Shown here in pieces: positions 31,301-36,954 of a stretch of 55,532 nt of DNA. Numbering within the stretch: the first letter of the stretch is position 1; every line of letters begins with the position of its first letter. The position numbers and the translations under genes are program-made. The notes below the pieces were generated by a model. That model saw only the letters and a list, made by a program, of their open reading frames with translations. It was not told the origin of the DNA and did no database searches. Source of the stretch: Chitinophagales bacterium (GTDB taxonomy: Bacteria; Bacteroidota; Bacteroidia; Chitinophagales; Chitinophagaceae); the NCBI GenBank assembly GCA_013297995.1, contig JAAFJB010000013.1:1-55532 (forward strand), given 5' to 3'.

Positions 31301-32095
31301 CGAAGTAGGGCATGGTGGGGTTCCACCCAAAGTATAAACAAACCATTCATACAAAAAAGAGGCTGAACCTGTTACACCTGTTATAGAGACAGGGTTAAAA
31401 GATGCTCCTTCACAAATTGTTTGTGTACTATTACTTATAGTTCCTTGGTTTGGAAAAGGTTGAGCAGCAACCGAGCTAGAAGGCAAAGAGCAGCCATCGA
31501 AAGTAGCTTGTCGCCTAAATGCAGAATAAACGGGTGTATTAACACTTGTTCTTGTTAATGTTGTACCTGTAGCACCTGCAATATTTACCCAACTTGTATT
31601 ATCATTCGATCCTTGCCACTCAAAGCTTGAACCATCATCTACAGAAACTGAAAAGTTATTATTACAATTATAAGTTACACTAGCTGTTCCCGGATTGGGG
31701 TTCTCCCTTGTATAACGAAGTGTCATAGAATTATTCGACCATGTATTTGAACACGAAGCATCGTTATTAATGTAGGCGTAATGAATACCTGCAGTTGCAC
31801 TTGTAAAAATCAAAGGAGATATGCCATAAGCAACTACTGTATTTGTACTATTTGTAATGGTGATTCTGCTATTCGCAGTACCATTGTCAAGCGTAACAGT
31901 AAATTTTCGCCCAACACTGCCTACAGTAAGTTCTAATCTTTGTGTAAATGCAACATTGGATGTACTGGTAACGGTTGACCCACAAGAAGGTAAACTTAAA
32001 GAACTATGGGTATTAAAGGCTTTAGTACACTGACTAATGGCAACACCTTGGCAAAAAAAACAAATTAACAATAGTTGCACTACTCTTTTAACCAT
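19355..32095 (-). CDS. Giant Ig-like-repeat surface protein with beta-helix and type B T9SS C-terminal domain
   Basis: A 4,246-residue exported adhesin, SprB-like in its general plan. The signal peptide ends ...GVAIS before Q. Residues about 25-415 hold a distinct N-terminal region. Residues about 417-3520 carry 34 tandem Ig-like domains of about 91 residues, each with a Cys in a CAGT-like strand, a YQW core and a second Cys in NNTCQ. Residues about 3522-3896 form a right-handed beta-helix with repeated GGALxxx and SIL or NCTISGN rungs. Two more Ig-like domains and a PKD-like domain follow. The final 85 residues (IPNAFSPNGDGIND onward) are the gliding-motility-associated C-terminal sorting domain. 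The paired disulfide cysteines suggest oxidative folding outside the cytoplasm. The repeats are rich in Thr, Ser, Asn and Val. Its neighbours are a TMTC-like glycosyltransferase upstream and PorP/SprF downstream. Ligand and role (adhesion, gliding, predation) cannot be read. Confidence 0.93.
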   Translation of the reverse strand: MVKRVVQLLLICFFCQGVAISQCTKAFNTHSSLSLPSCGSTVTSTSNVAFTQRLELTVGSVGRKFTVTLDNGTANSRITITNSTNTVVAYGISPLIFTSATAGIHYAYINNDASCSNTWSNNSMTLRYTRENPNPGTASVTYNCNNNFSVSVDDGSSFEWQGSNDNTSWVNIAGATGTTLTRTSVNTPVYSAFRRQATFDGCSLPSSSVAAQPFPNQGTISNSTQTICEGASFNPVSITGVTGSASFLYEWFVYTLGGTPPCPTSLTPPAGWIAAVNGTHGTGFGTTSITPASNFTGIRVFACKITPTGSPACGTAFWTGCVVLNVNRNPTINVGSAIAAICQGATSAALGGTSGGGATGAIWTATSGTFSNNTGSTPNIATFTAASNSATPITLTLTSMGGNCGTVVASKTITVNPVLVPSVSIALTTGANPACNGTNLVYTATVTNGGVTPSYQWTRNGVNISGATSATYTANAGTNIVQGDVIRCVVNSNAVCASPTTVTSNSISMSVQTVTAPTVAIALTAGSNPSCTGSSLSYTATPTNAGSAPSYQWTKNGVNLSGATSATYAATAGTDVLNGDIIRCIFSSTPACLGTVVATSNAITTTVNTLVTPTISIAVTSGTNPACNGTTISFTATPTNPGTTPTYQWTRNGVNISGATGSVFTGTAGTTFVNGDLIRCVLTSSISCATSSTITSTPITLIVNALVTASVSSTLTTGTNPACSGSNLQFTAIPTNGGTTPTYQWTRNGTNILGETSSTFNAIAGTNISNGDLVRVSMTSSNTCASPRPVLSAPITMGVNPVLTPTVSINASATSICAGTSVTFTATSVNGGSTPVYQWRINGNNVGTNTASFVSNSLINGDIVTVVMTANNTCQSIASVTSNSITITVNPILVPSVTIAASATTICAGTSVNFTATPTNGGISPTYRWFRNGATIGGATAATYSSAGLVQGDAIRVEMTPNNACQTIGIVNSNVVTMAVQANITNAVTVAASSINICGGDPITFTASPNVAGTTPTYQWKLNNVDVGTNSATYTLASPIAGQEVKVVYSSSFTCPSGNQTVTSTPIILGNTTVTPSITIAASATTVCNNTTVNFTAIPTNGGATPGFQWTKNGLNISGANSSTYSAVAGTGFVDVDAIRCVLTSNANCRSTNNATSAPINMSVQSNLVPTVSINASATTICTGTTVIFAATPVNGGTSPVYQWKLNGNNVGTNSTTYSNSTLVNGDVVSVVLTANNNCQTTPTATSNAITMVVNAIVTPSVTIGASATAVCAGTSVTFTATPVNGGSSPVYQWTVNGLNAGTNSNSFVSTSLLQGDIVRVRITANNACQSVAVAQSNQVSMVINANLTPSVNITSAATTICAGSSISFTATPTNGGTTPAYQWQKNGSNIPGAINSTYSTTTAVQGDVFRVVLTTNNACQSSPTAVSNSITANVIANITPSVTIVSDATTICASTNVNFTATPTNPGSSPSYQWKVNGTNVGTNANTYSSNGLVNGVLVTVVLTSNNTCQTSSTATSNAINMTVNPVLVPSVTVAASPNPYCVGSNISFTATPVNGGSLPTYQWLLNNVPIGGATNSSYTANNISSGSTVSVTMVANNMCQQVSSATSSAVTVTANTPVTPSVSISASVTTICAGDNVLFTATPTNGGSSPAYQWKKNGIDIAGAVNASYTTASINSGDVFTVVLTANNSCQTTATSSSAGITITVNPIVTPTVTISSNSNSVCGAAPILFTATAANAGAAPVYQWKLNGNNVGVNSSSYGLSNPTAGMAISVVVTTNNTCQSIATINSNTITLSNANVTPAVVINASATSICNNTPVTFTATPTNGGVGPSYQWRKNGVNIAGATLANYTATNIANGEIYSVSLVSNASCTVSPNAISNDIPISVVNNLAPSVSISSSASTICSGTAVNFTATPVNGGAAPAYQWRINGNNVGSNSAIFTTNTLSSSDIISVVLTSNNTCQTSNTSISNGISVAVNNNVTPTVSVSTLASTVCANTNVSFAALANNAGSLPAYQWKLNGVNVGTNSDTYSNATLASGDIVTVVVLANNTCQTTATALSAPLVMTVKNNLVPSLTIAANATTICAGAGATFSAVVANGGTNPLIQWKLNGANVGSGGNAYTAPTVANNDIVSATLTANNTCQTIALVNSNNITMTVNPNVVPSVSIASSANNICRGTSVVFTATPVNGGVAPSYQWKVNGINVGTNSASYTTTSLNNNDVVSVVMTANNPCQTTTTVTSNNITMIVNAGVTPSVSITLLIGGNPFCIGSPGTMKFLATPTNGGATPTYQWRVNGVNVGANNTEYQIFSPNNGDVIDVILTANNTCQTTATANSNTITLIGQNQRNFSVSLTASASTVCAGNPIVFTATPDPTIATNSKTYRWFLNNVDQGPFTVGDGNPQTFTLNSPVANDAVKITMSGNRICPGGSLNATSPTITLVNGNVTPLVSISTSASTICAGTSVVFTATPTNGGQTPNYQWRKNGNNINGETAATYTTSTLSNSDVIDVVLTSSLNCVNAATATSNSILMKVTSNIIPSVQIVADAAGICEGSNASFSATVTNGGTNPTYQWKVDGVNVGLNQSSFSSTTLTNGQVVLVEVIPNNTCQTVASVTSNSISANIATKVNPTVSVLASNTTICAGALVAFTATATNEGANPLYQWRVNGIAVGNNSTVFSTNALSSSDIVTVDMTSNQSCLNFTTANSSPISIQVNSFIVPAVSVTATATAICANNSITYTANITNGGITPIYNWKLNNNSVGSNSATYTLTNPSEGDIVSLNVVSNAACLSSTNVTYALPALTNSNVTPLVTISATKTILCSGEGITFTAFPTNGGSNPIYQWKINGNNVGTNSNTFTASNLSNNDVVTAQMTANNICQTNSLAASNAVTLQVISNLTPTVSVTASSTAICENVGVLFTASSVNGGASPVYQWKLNGINVGTNSTTYNNTSLVNGDAVQVVLSANNSCQTTSTASSAIIPISVTANTIPSVSIISSATTICAGTNVIFNASSINAGSTPTYQWFVNNAQVGSNTSTFSSASLSDKDVVQVTIRSNATCQAIASASSNTIAISVTTQQNPTIKLVASKYQICAGSAVNFEALLNNAGSAPVVQWKVNNINVGTNSTNYTTNSLANGDKITAILTANNTCQAYNSIGSDMISMIVNPNIAASVTISSSTTTICKDSTLRFKATATNAGSNPMYQWMINAQPVTGNSNENTFSTVNLRNSDIVTAKITANNTCQLIDTYTSNSLTINVRDIVTPSVYIDSTLPKICTGVPVTLQAIAANADATPIYTWRVNNQIVGTNSPQYTGTQFKNLDVVTVVMKSSNLCQTDSLVISNALNLQVDDTNAPAITINASSSSTCGNNPISFTAKTVNIDALATYQWVVNNVVVSNHQNGFTLNTPVTGDSIELRVTNAGGCAINKTIKSNGIRLQNGSVTPIILITAESKNICSDSTTIFQATTVHGGTTPQYQWKIDGVNAGANSSIFIPGKLKDSAKIICVLTSNANCLNTALVESVPIFIRVRDCSQKLFVKELASGKNDGTSWENAFNDLQSAIAVASPGSEIWVAKGTYKPTNTSNRFASFSLPRNVNLYGGFVGFEASILERPSQLWSSSSSILSGDIGIKNNDIDNVYQVMAVKSGSAIIDGFVIIGANSFNQNTIETSKQIGGGLLIGGSFNGIVSNILFDSNSANYGGALGIVDQVANPSISSCYFINNKARLVGGAVLAYSPNFNKEFVNTVFSKNTAGNDENNFGGAIFAFESGEFSLMNCTISGNSSGYGGALALQNNKAIKIRNSILYGNTALVGNSIVNSINSSIEFQYSLTDGSIIGAGNINANPLFKNTTNDAGSDGIFGTLDDGLSLQPASKAIDKATNVNSPVTDITRTSRPTGIGIDMGAYENCPPLTPSVVVSSTKLSSCMGDSVRILAVPTNGGLDPTYIWRINGNIVSGINAPSLSTNKLSNGDSVTVTLRSNANCVTNDTAVSVAIRFIVVDTVSTSVTIQAEKPAFCEGSVARFNALLTNGGSAPNIIWLVNNVPIASGVSFQLNSLKNKDQVSVRMASSITCPAEDTVSSVILTMVIHANPIINAGNDTLMIKGQPIQLTANSVGSGINTWSWTPVNTLTNASTAKPIANPSSLTQYIVQAVDINTCISTDTIMVQVVDGLIIPNAFSPNGDGINDTWKITYLNVYPEAVVSIFDRYGIRLFESKRSGIEWNGFYKEKSLPIGTYYYIIDPKNGQKILNGSVTIIK
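21530..30850 (-). repeat. Tandem array of 34 Ig-domain-encoding repeats (about 270-290 bp each)
   Basis: I counted 34 successive domain units by their NGG-YQW-NG core and paired cysteines. Units 1-4 and 21 are a longer form with a TTGxNPxC-like insertion. Units 7, 15, 22, 26 and 33 are a second variant, described in the findings. Units differ substantially in sequence, so this is old divergence rather than recent slippage. Confidence 0.9.
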
Positions 32096-32147
32096 AACAT
32101 GCTTTCTAACTTCGCAGCTTTATCGATTACCCGTAAAAACGGAGAAT

Positions 32148-32155
32148 TAAAGGTA
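32148..32155 (-). promoter_or_regulatory. Possible -7 element for the giant adhesin gene
   Basis: On the minus strand TACCTTTA matches TAnnTTTG except the last base and would leave a leader of about 45-50 bases. The leader contains CCGTTTTTACGG, a small hairpin. Confidence 0.3.
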
Positions 32156-32173
32156 CAGCCATGAAACAGCCAT

Positions 32174-32214
32174 ATACCGTTAAAAAGATACCGTTAGCTG
32201 AAAATATAAGCTAA
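32174..32214. repeat. Direct and inverted repeats between the adhesin and TMTC-like genes
   Basis: ATACCGTTA occurs twice (32174-32182 and 32188-32196). TTAGCT and AGCTAA form an inverted repeat (32194-32199 and 32209-32214) that overlaps the stop codon of the TMTC-like gene. This could be a regulator site or a weak transcript end; no T tract follows immediately on the minus strand. Confidence 0.25.
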
Positions 32215-34877
32215 TCGCACATTACAGGATTTGTTGCCGATGGATATAACATTCCATACTTTTTGCAAAAGCGCATAAAAAAACAATTAAATGCATTGTT
32301 TGAGACATCAAGGTGGAAAGCCGATTTATAAAAAAAATAAGCCGATTTATTTTGCTTCAATTGATATAAAAGGTTTCCTCTTTGTATTAAAACATTTTTA
32401 TTTGTAGGAAAATATTTTATTGCAGTATCGGACCATTGTATTGACTTTTCTTGTTGCCCCAATAAAGAATAGGCTTCAATAATATCAATATATGATTGTA
32501 TTCTATTTTTATTCGTTTCAAGCATTTTGTTATTTACCGAAATAATTGCTTCATAGTCTTGCATAGCTATACTTAATTGATGTATAGCCAATAAAGGGGT
32601 AATATTTCCCTTATCGGTGTCATAGGCTTTGTAATAGGCTACTATTGCACCTTTAAAATCTTTATTATACGCATGAATTCTAGCTAAATCGTACCAAAAA
32701 TTGGAAAACTGAGGGAAAACTGTAACTGCTTGCCGAGCATAGTGTGTTGCCGCTTCAAGGTATATTCTAGCATTACTGTTGGTACTATCATTCAACCAAG
32801 CTGTAATGTATTGTGTAGCCAATAAATTATTGCCTTTTGCCGAAAAGGGGGCTGCATCAACATCGTGCTGCATTAACCCAGTTGGTGTTTGCCATAATTT
32901 AGCCCTTGTATTAGAAGCATAGCAGAAAAAAATAAAAATCGGTGTAACCAATAAAAACTTAAAGCTGCTGTGAAGAGGAATATAGTAAACAAAAGAGCAA
33001 ACAAGTATCAAAAAAAACAGAGAAACGCCAAACAATAGCCTTTCGGCTATAATACCAGGTATTGGAAACAATAAGCTACCTAGCATTAAAATACCACAAA
33101 TAATGGTAATTTCCAATGGCATTTTAAGTAATTGCTTATTGTAAAGTATAGATAGCAAAATTAAACCAAGTGAGCAAGCACCTATAATGATATATATTAA
33201 CCCAAATTGAATATCGAGGAAATTATACCCATAAAAGAAATACTGTTGTACAGGGAACAACAATAGCATTAAATTGGTGATGCAAATCTTTGAAAATGCT
33301 ATTAGTTTTTGTAAGGGATTTGAGATAAAAAAAACATTGTTTTCAACAAACTCAATTATCCTGTTTACCGAAATACTATTTTCTTGAATAAGATTCGCAT
33401 TATGAAGGTTAGCATGATACACAGCAAACGTTATACTGCTAAACCCCACTAGCACAAAAAAACACTTTAAAACAAATGAGAACCGCTTTTCTCCCTCGGC
33501 TACTAAGAAGCTAGGTATGTTTCGAATAGCAAAATAAAAAAAGTACAACTGAAAAATAAATGAAATTGAAAACCCAATATCGGGATTTCGCAATAGTGCA
33601 ATAAAATTAAAGATTAAAATAACTAGCCATATGGTTAATGCTATTACTTTACTATACCTAAATTTTTTGAACAGAAAAGGAATAGAAACTGAGGCAAAAA
33701 TCACCAAATAGTGTAAGGAAGAGCGTATTAAAAAACCGATATCTTCATAATAAACACTTGTTGATACACCAAAACACAAATACAACAATGAACCCGCCAA
33801 TAAAAAGGGAGTCATGTACCATAGTGTAAATTTTCTATCGAAAACTGCTAATAATATTGGCACCAATAATACATCTTGAAACGCCTCGGTTTTTATAATA
33901 ACTAAGTATAATATTAAAAGCAAAAATAAACTGATTTCGTACCCTATATCTACTCTATAAATTCTTGAGGCAAGGATATCTGTGAATACAACCGTGCTAA
34001 GTGTTAGCGCAGCTAGGGTAAACCCATATTCCCATTTAATACAATAACCAATAATAAAAGAAAGGAAAAAAAAGATAGCCTCATACCACCTAACCTTATC
34101 TAAATAGTTGGCCAAACTTCTATAAAACGTTAATGCTAAAATAATTAATACAAAAAACCCAATGGTTTCTATATTAAAAAAGCCAATCAAGGGAGTTGTG
34201 CAAACAATAGCAATAAAAACGAAACTAAAGAACAAGCAAGTGAATAAAATGATTCTATTTACTTTATAGTATGCAAGAAAACTAGTAATTGCGAATAATA
34301 CATAAAGTACTCCAGTAAATTTGGATAATACAGATAATACCAAAAATGAAAAAACAACAGTAGCCCATATTAATGTAATATTCTTTTTTTTGAGTATAAT
34401 ATTTATTGCTAATAAACCAAAAACAAAAGATAATAGCTCATCTCTATTTTTAATGCTACAAACTACTTCACTATGTATTGGGTGAAGTAAAAAAAATAAA
34501 GTAATCAATAAAGTTAAATGGTCATTTCCTACAATTTTTCGGCAAACTGTATATACAAGCATACAACAAAGGGCATATAAAATTAAATTTATTAAGTGAG
34601 CAGCGGCTGCACTTTCTCCAAATAAACTATGCTCAATTGCAAAAAAAAGGTGGGTAATAGGTCGATAATCAAATTTATAAGATAAACTATCCTCATAGTA
34701 CCCACTACCAATAATATCCATGATTGATGATATACCCCCACTTGTTCTTGGATGATTTTGAGTTACTAGGTTATCATCCATATTATAGGCGCCTGTAAGA
34801 ATAGGGTAATAGGTAACAAACGTTAATAAAAGAATACTACCTGCTACCAAACGAGGTTTCAAAATTTTAGTAAGCAT
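32211..34877 (-). CDS. TMTC-like GT-C glycosyltransferase with C-terminal TPR repeats
   Basis: An 888-residue polytopic membrane protein. The first luminal/periplasmic loop holds the acidic pair Asp34-Asp35 (YNMDDN), then YRPITH (71-76), HLINLILYAL and LHPIHSE (131-137) with an Arg-Glu pair after it. This arrangement closely resembles TMTC-family protein O-mannosyltransferases and related bacterial GT-C proteins. About a dozen hydrophobic segments follow. The last 200 residues form TPR-like helices, for example ARIHAYNKDFKGAIVAYYKAY. GT-C enzymes take sugar from a polyprenyl-phosphate donor. It is encoded 115 bases upstream of the giant Ig-domain adhesin on the same strand, making that protein a candidate acceptor. 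An alternative is a glycan or lipid acceptor made by the upstream cluster. Confidence 0.8.
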   Translation of the reverse strand: MLTKILKPRLVAGSILLLTFVTYYPILTGAYNMDDNLVTQNHPRTSGGISSIMDIIGSGYYEDSLSYKFDYRPITHLFFAIEHSLFGESAAAAHLINLILYALCCMLVYTVCRKIVGNDHLTLLITLFFLLHPIHSEVVCSIKNRDELLSFVFGLLAINIILKKKNITLIWATVVFSFLVLSVLSKFTGVLYVLFAITSFLAYYKVNRIILFTCLFFSFVFIAIVCTTPLIGFFNIETIGFFVLIILALTFYRSLANYLDKVRWYEAIFFFLSFIIGYCIKWEYGFTLAALTLSTVVFTDILASRIYRVDIGYEISLFLLLILYLVIIKTEAFQDVLLVPILLAVFDRKFTLWYMTPFLLAGSLLYLCFGVSTSVYYEDIGFLIRSSLHYLVIFASVSIPFLFKKFRYSKVIALTIWLVILIFNFIALLRNPDIGFSISFIFQLYFFYFAIRNIPSFLVAEGEKRFSFVLKCFFVLVGFSSITFAVYHANLHNANLIQENSISVNRIIEFVENNVFFISNPLQKLIAFSKICITNLMLLLFPVQQYFFYGYNFLDIQFGLIYIIIGACSLGLILLSILYNKQLLKMPLEITIICGILMLGSLLFPIPGIIAERLLFGVSLFFLILVCSFVYYIPLHSSFKFLLVTPIFIFFCYASNTRAKLWQTPTGLMQHDVDAAPFSAKGNNLLATQYITAWLNDSTNSNARIYLEAATHYARQAVTVFPQFSNFWYDLARIHAYNKDFKGAIVAYYKAYDTDKGNITPLLAIHQLSIAMQDYEAIISVNNKMLETNKNRIQSYIDIIEAYSLLGQQEKSIQWSDTAIKYFPTNKNVLIQRGNLLYQLKQNKSAYFFYKSAFHLDVSNNAFNCFFMRFCKKYGMLYPSATNPVMCD

Positions 34878-34895
34878 ATAATTAATTATTTACCC

Positions 34896-35801
34896 TCATT
34901 CAAAAAATCGTTCTATTTTCCACCTAACAAATCTAATCGCTAGTATAATTTTATACTTGATACTTTCTTTATATAAGCTTTTTCTCCACCCATATAATTT
35001 CAAAAAGATAATATATTCTTGTAGCAATACTTTCAAAGCATCATCTTCACCTAACAAAATTTTTTGAACAGTTAATGGTGCAAAGTGTATGCATACAAGG
35101 GGATAATTATCTCTAATAACTACTTTGTTATTGATGATTGATCGTTTATTAAGTTCTATATTCCAACCAGCAATATTATATCCTGGGTGTTTGTTAATGG
35201 CTATATCTTCAAAAGCAATGGGTATTAAATCTAAATATTTTTGATCATCAAATAATCCGCGATAAGATTTTCGCTTCATATTATATAAACAGCAAGTTGA
35301 CCACCATGTTAATATTTCTGCACCATTTTTACCTACACCAAGAATACCGGCATTATAAAGTCCCACCCAAAAATTCGCCTCAAACCAAAGTGGATTTATG
35401 GGAGTATTGTCATAAAAGTGAGGATGCAGCACAAATTTATATTTATCAACTAATTGAACTAGTTCAATAGGATAATTGTAAAAAACGAGATCATTATCTA
35501 TATACACTACCGGCAACTGATGTAGGGCGAGCATATGCTGCATAAAAACAGGTTTCAGTGCCCAACGCAGCTCATTATTGGTTTTTTTCTTATACTTTTC
35601 TTTTATTGCTAAGGCAATAGCAGATGTGAGTTCATCTAAGGAATAATGCACTGTATTTTCACACACTTTGCCAAATTCGTCAATATATAGCACCTGCAAT
35701 TTACCGCACCCATTCCGCACCAAAGACGCTGCCAAAGCCGTGGTTTTGGCAGCATGGGAATTTGTGGAAATTGTACAAAATATTGTATTGACCTTATTCA
35801 T
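34896..35801 (-). CDS. Putative GT-A-fold glycosyltransferase
   Basis: About 301 residues with an N-terminal nucleotide-binding-like strand (NTIFCTISTNSHAAKTTALAASL), a DxD-type motif in VVYIDNDLVFY, a DDQKYLDLIP segment and GYNIAGWNIELN, the pattern of GT8-like or sugar-nucleotide transferases. No membrane segment is evident, but the C-terminus is basic and amphipathic (ends RWKIERFFE) and could touch the membrane. The ATG at 35801 overlaps the stop codon of the preceding gene; a GTG one codon earlier is possible. It probably adds a sugar in the pathway encoded by the surrounding genes. Donor and acceptor are unknown. Confidence 0.65.
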   Translation of the reverse strand: MNKVNTIFCTISTNSHAAKTTALAASLVRNGCGKLQVLYIDEFGKVCENTVHYSLDELTSAIALAIKEKYKKKTNNELRWALKPVFMQHMLALHQLPVVYIDNDLVFYNYPIELVQLVDKYKFVLHPHFYDNTPINPLWFEANFWVGLYNAGILGVGKNGAEILTWWSTCCLYNMKRKSYRGLFDDQKYLDLIPIAFEDIAINKHPGYNIAGWNIELNKRSIINNKVVIRDNYPLVCIHFAPLTVQKILLGEDDALKVLLQEYIIFLKLYGWRKSLYKESIKYKIILAIRFVRWKIERFFE

Positions 35802-36954
35802 CACTTATTAAATGCTTTATTCGTTGCCAAAAAAACCAACTATCGTCTCCTATTCGGTTAAAAATATGCAGTAATTCAGCTTTTATTTTTACCGGAATAG
35901 ATTGTGGGTTACTATCATCAACTATACAGTTCCACTTGCTAGGTAAAGTTGAATGTTTTTGTAAATTAAACAACCAAGTTGTTGCAATTAAAGTTCCTTG
36001 ATCTCTTACTTTCCAATATCGATCTTCAAAAATAGCTAATGTAAATTTATGCCAAGCTTCAAGAAACTCAATTGACTCATTAGAGAATAGGAATACCCCA
36101 CCATTGTAATGATGCCATTTATCATTTTGAATTGGTACATTAAACTTATCTTTTATTGCTTCTTTTAAGTGATTGCACGGATATCGCCAGATGTTTTTTC
36201 CGTCTTTTGTTTCTAATCGTTGGAAAATAAAATTCCATTTTAAGTTGAGGCTACATGCAACTTGCTTCATAGAAACAAGTCGCATGTAGGGGTTTCCAAA
36301 ATTATCAACCCAACACCTTAATTGTCTATCTAAAATAATATTATCAGCAAAATAGATTTTACGGAAAGGGAGGAAAAATTTTATCCGGTATTTTAAATAG
36401 CGAGTAACTGTTGATTTACTCCTTTCTATAAAATTGAAAAAAGATATTCTATTTTTTTTTATAGTACAATCATGTAGCAGTGAAAACTCATCTAAATCAT
36501 CTATGCATTCCATAAAGGCTTTATTAAATATGTCGGCGGTTTTTCTACAGTCGCAATGTACTGCGTAACTACTAAACTCGTTAAGCACACAATGGTCTTT
36601 TGCAAAGCTAATGGGGGATTTAAATTCTTTAAATATAGCTTCTACCTTTTCCCCAACTGCAATAACATCGGTATCTAAGTAACAAAAAATATGATCCTCA
36701 ATATTTATATACCTATGAATACTTGTTTTTAAAAATATAGCTGCCTGATGATGCGTATATTCCTTTGGTGTACAAACATCTATAACACAATTGTGCTCAA
36801 TGGGTATTTCGTTCCTACTACAATCTGTAACTACATAAATTGGCAACGTAGTTCTTCGTTTCAACGCTTTTAAGGCAATATGCAAATAGTCAATATGCTC
36901 GCGCGCTCCACAAAGGGCAAAAACAAAAGCATTATAATTTTTCATACTAAGCAT
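35794..36954 (-). CDS. Putative GT-A-fold glycosyltransferase (second)
   Basis: A 386-residue protein with a FCYLDTDVIAV strand carrying a DxD metal motif, HHYNGGVFLFS (similar to the NxG acceptor loop of GT8-like enzymes), RDQGTLIATTW and a late KWN. The opening YNAFVFALCGAREHIDY and the THHQAAIF segment are consistent with a GT-A fold. I do not recognise a specific family. The start overlaps the end of the asparagine synthase gene, and its own end overlaps the next glycosyltransferase, so translation is coupled. An isolated Asp/Glu pattern without membrane segments suggests a cytoplasmic enzyme building the exported glycan. Confidence 0.65.
   Translation of the reverse strand: MLSMKNYNAFVFALCGAREHIDYLHIALKALKRRTTLPIYVVTDCSRNEIPIEHNCVIDVCTPKEYTHHQAAIFLKTSIHRYINIEDHIFCYLDTDVIAVGEKVEAIFKEFKSPISFAKDHCVLNEFSSYAVHCDCRKTADIFNKAFMECIDDLDEFSLLHDCTIKKNRISFFNFIERSKSTVTRYLKYRIKFFLPFRKIYFADNIILDRQLRCWVDNFGNPYMRLVSMKQVACSLNLKWNFIFQRLETKDGKNIWRYPCNHLKEAIKDKFNVPIQNDKWHHYNGGVFLFSNESIEFLEAWHKFTLAIFEDRYWKVRDQGTLIATTWLFNLQKHSTLPSKWNCIVDDSNPQSIPVKIKAELLHIFNRIGDDSWFFWQRIKHLISDE

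Noticed and set aside
30783..31337. 184-codon plus-strand reading frame inside the adhesin gene
   Set aside because: It lies fully antisense to the N-terminal part of the adhesin and its translation is low-complexity Val/Pro/Ala, as expected from the complement of repeat-rich coding sequence.
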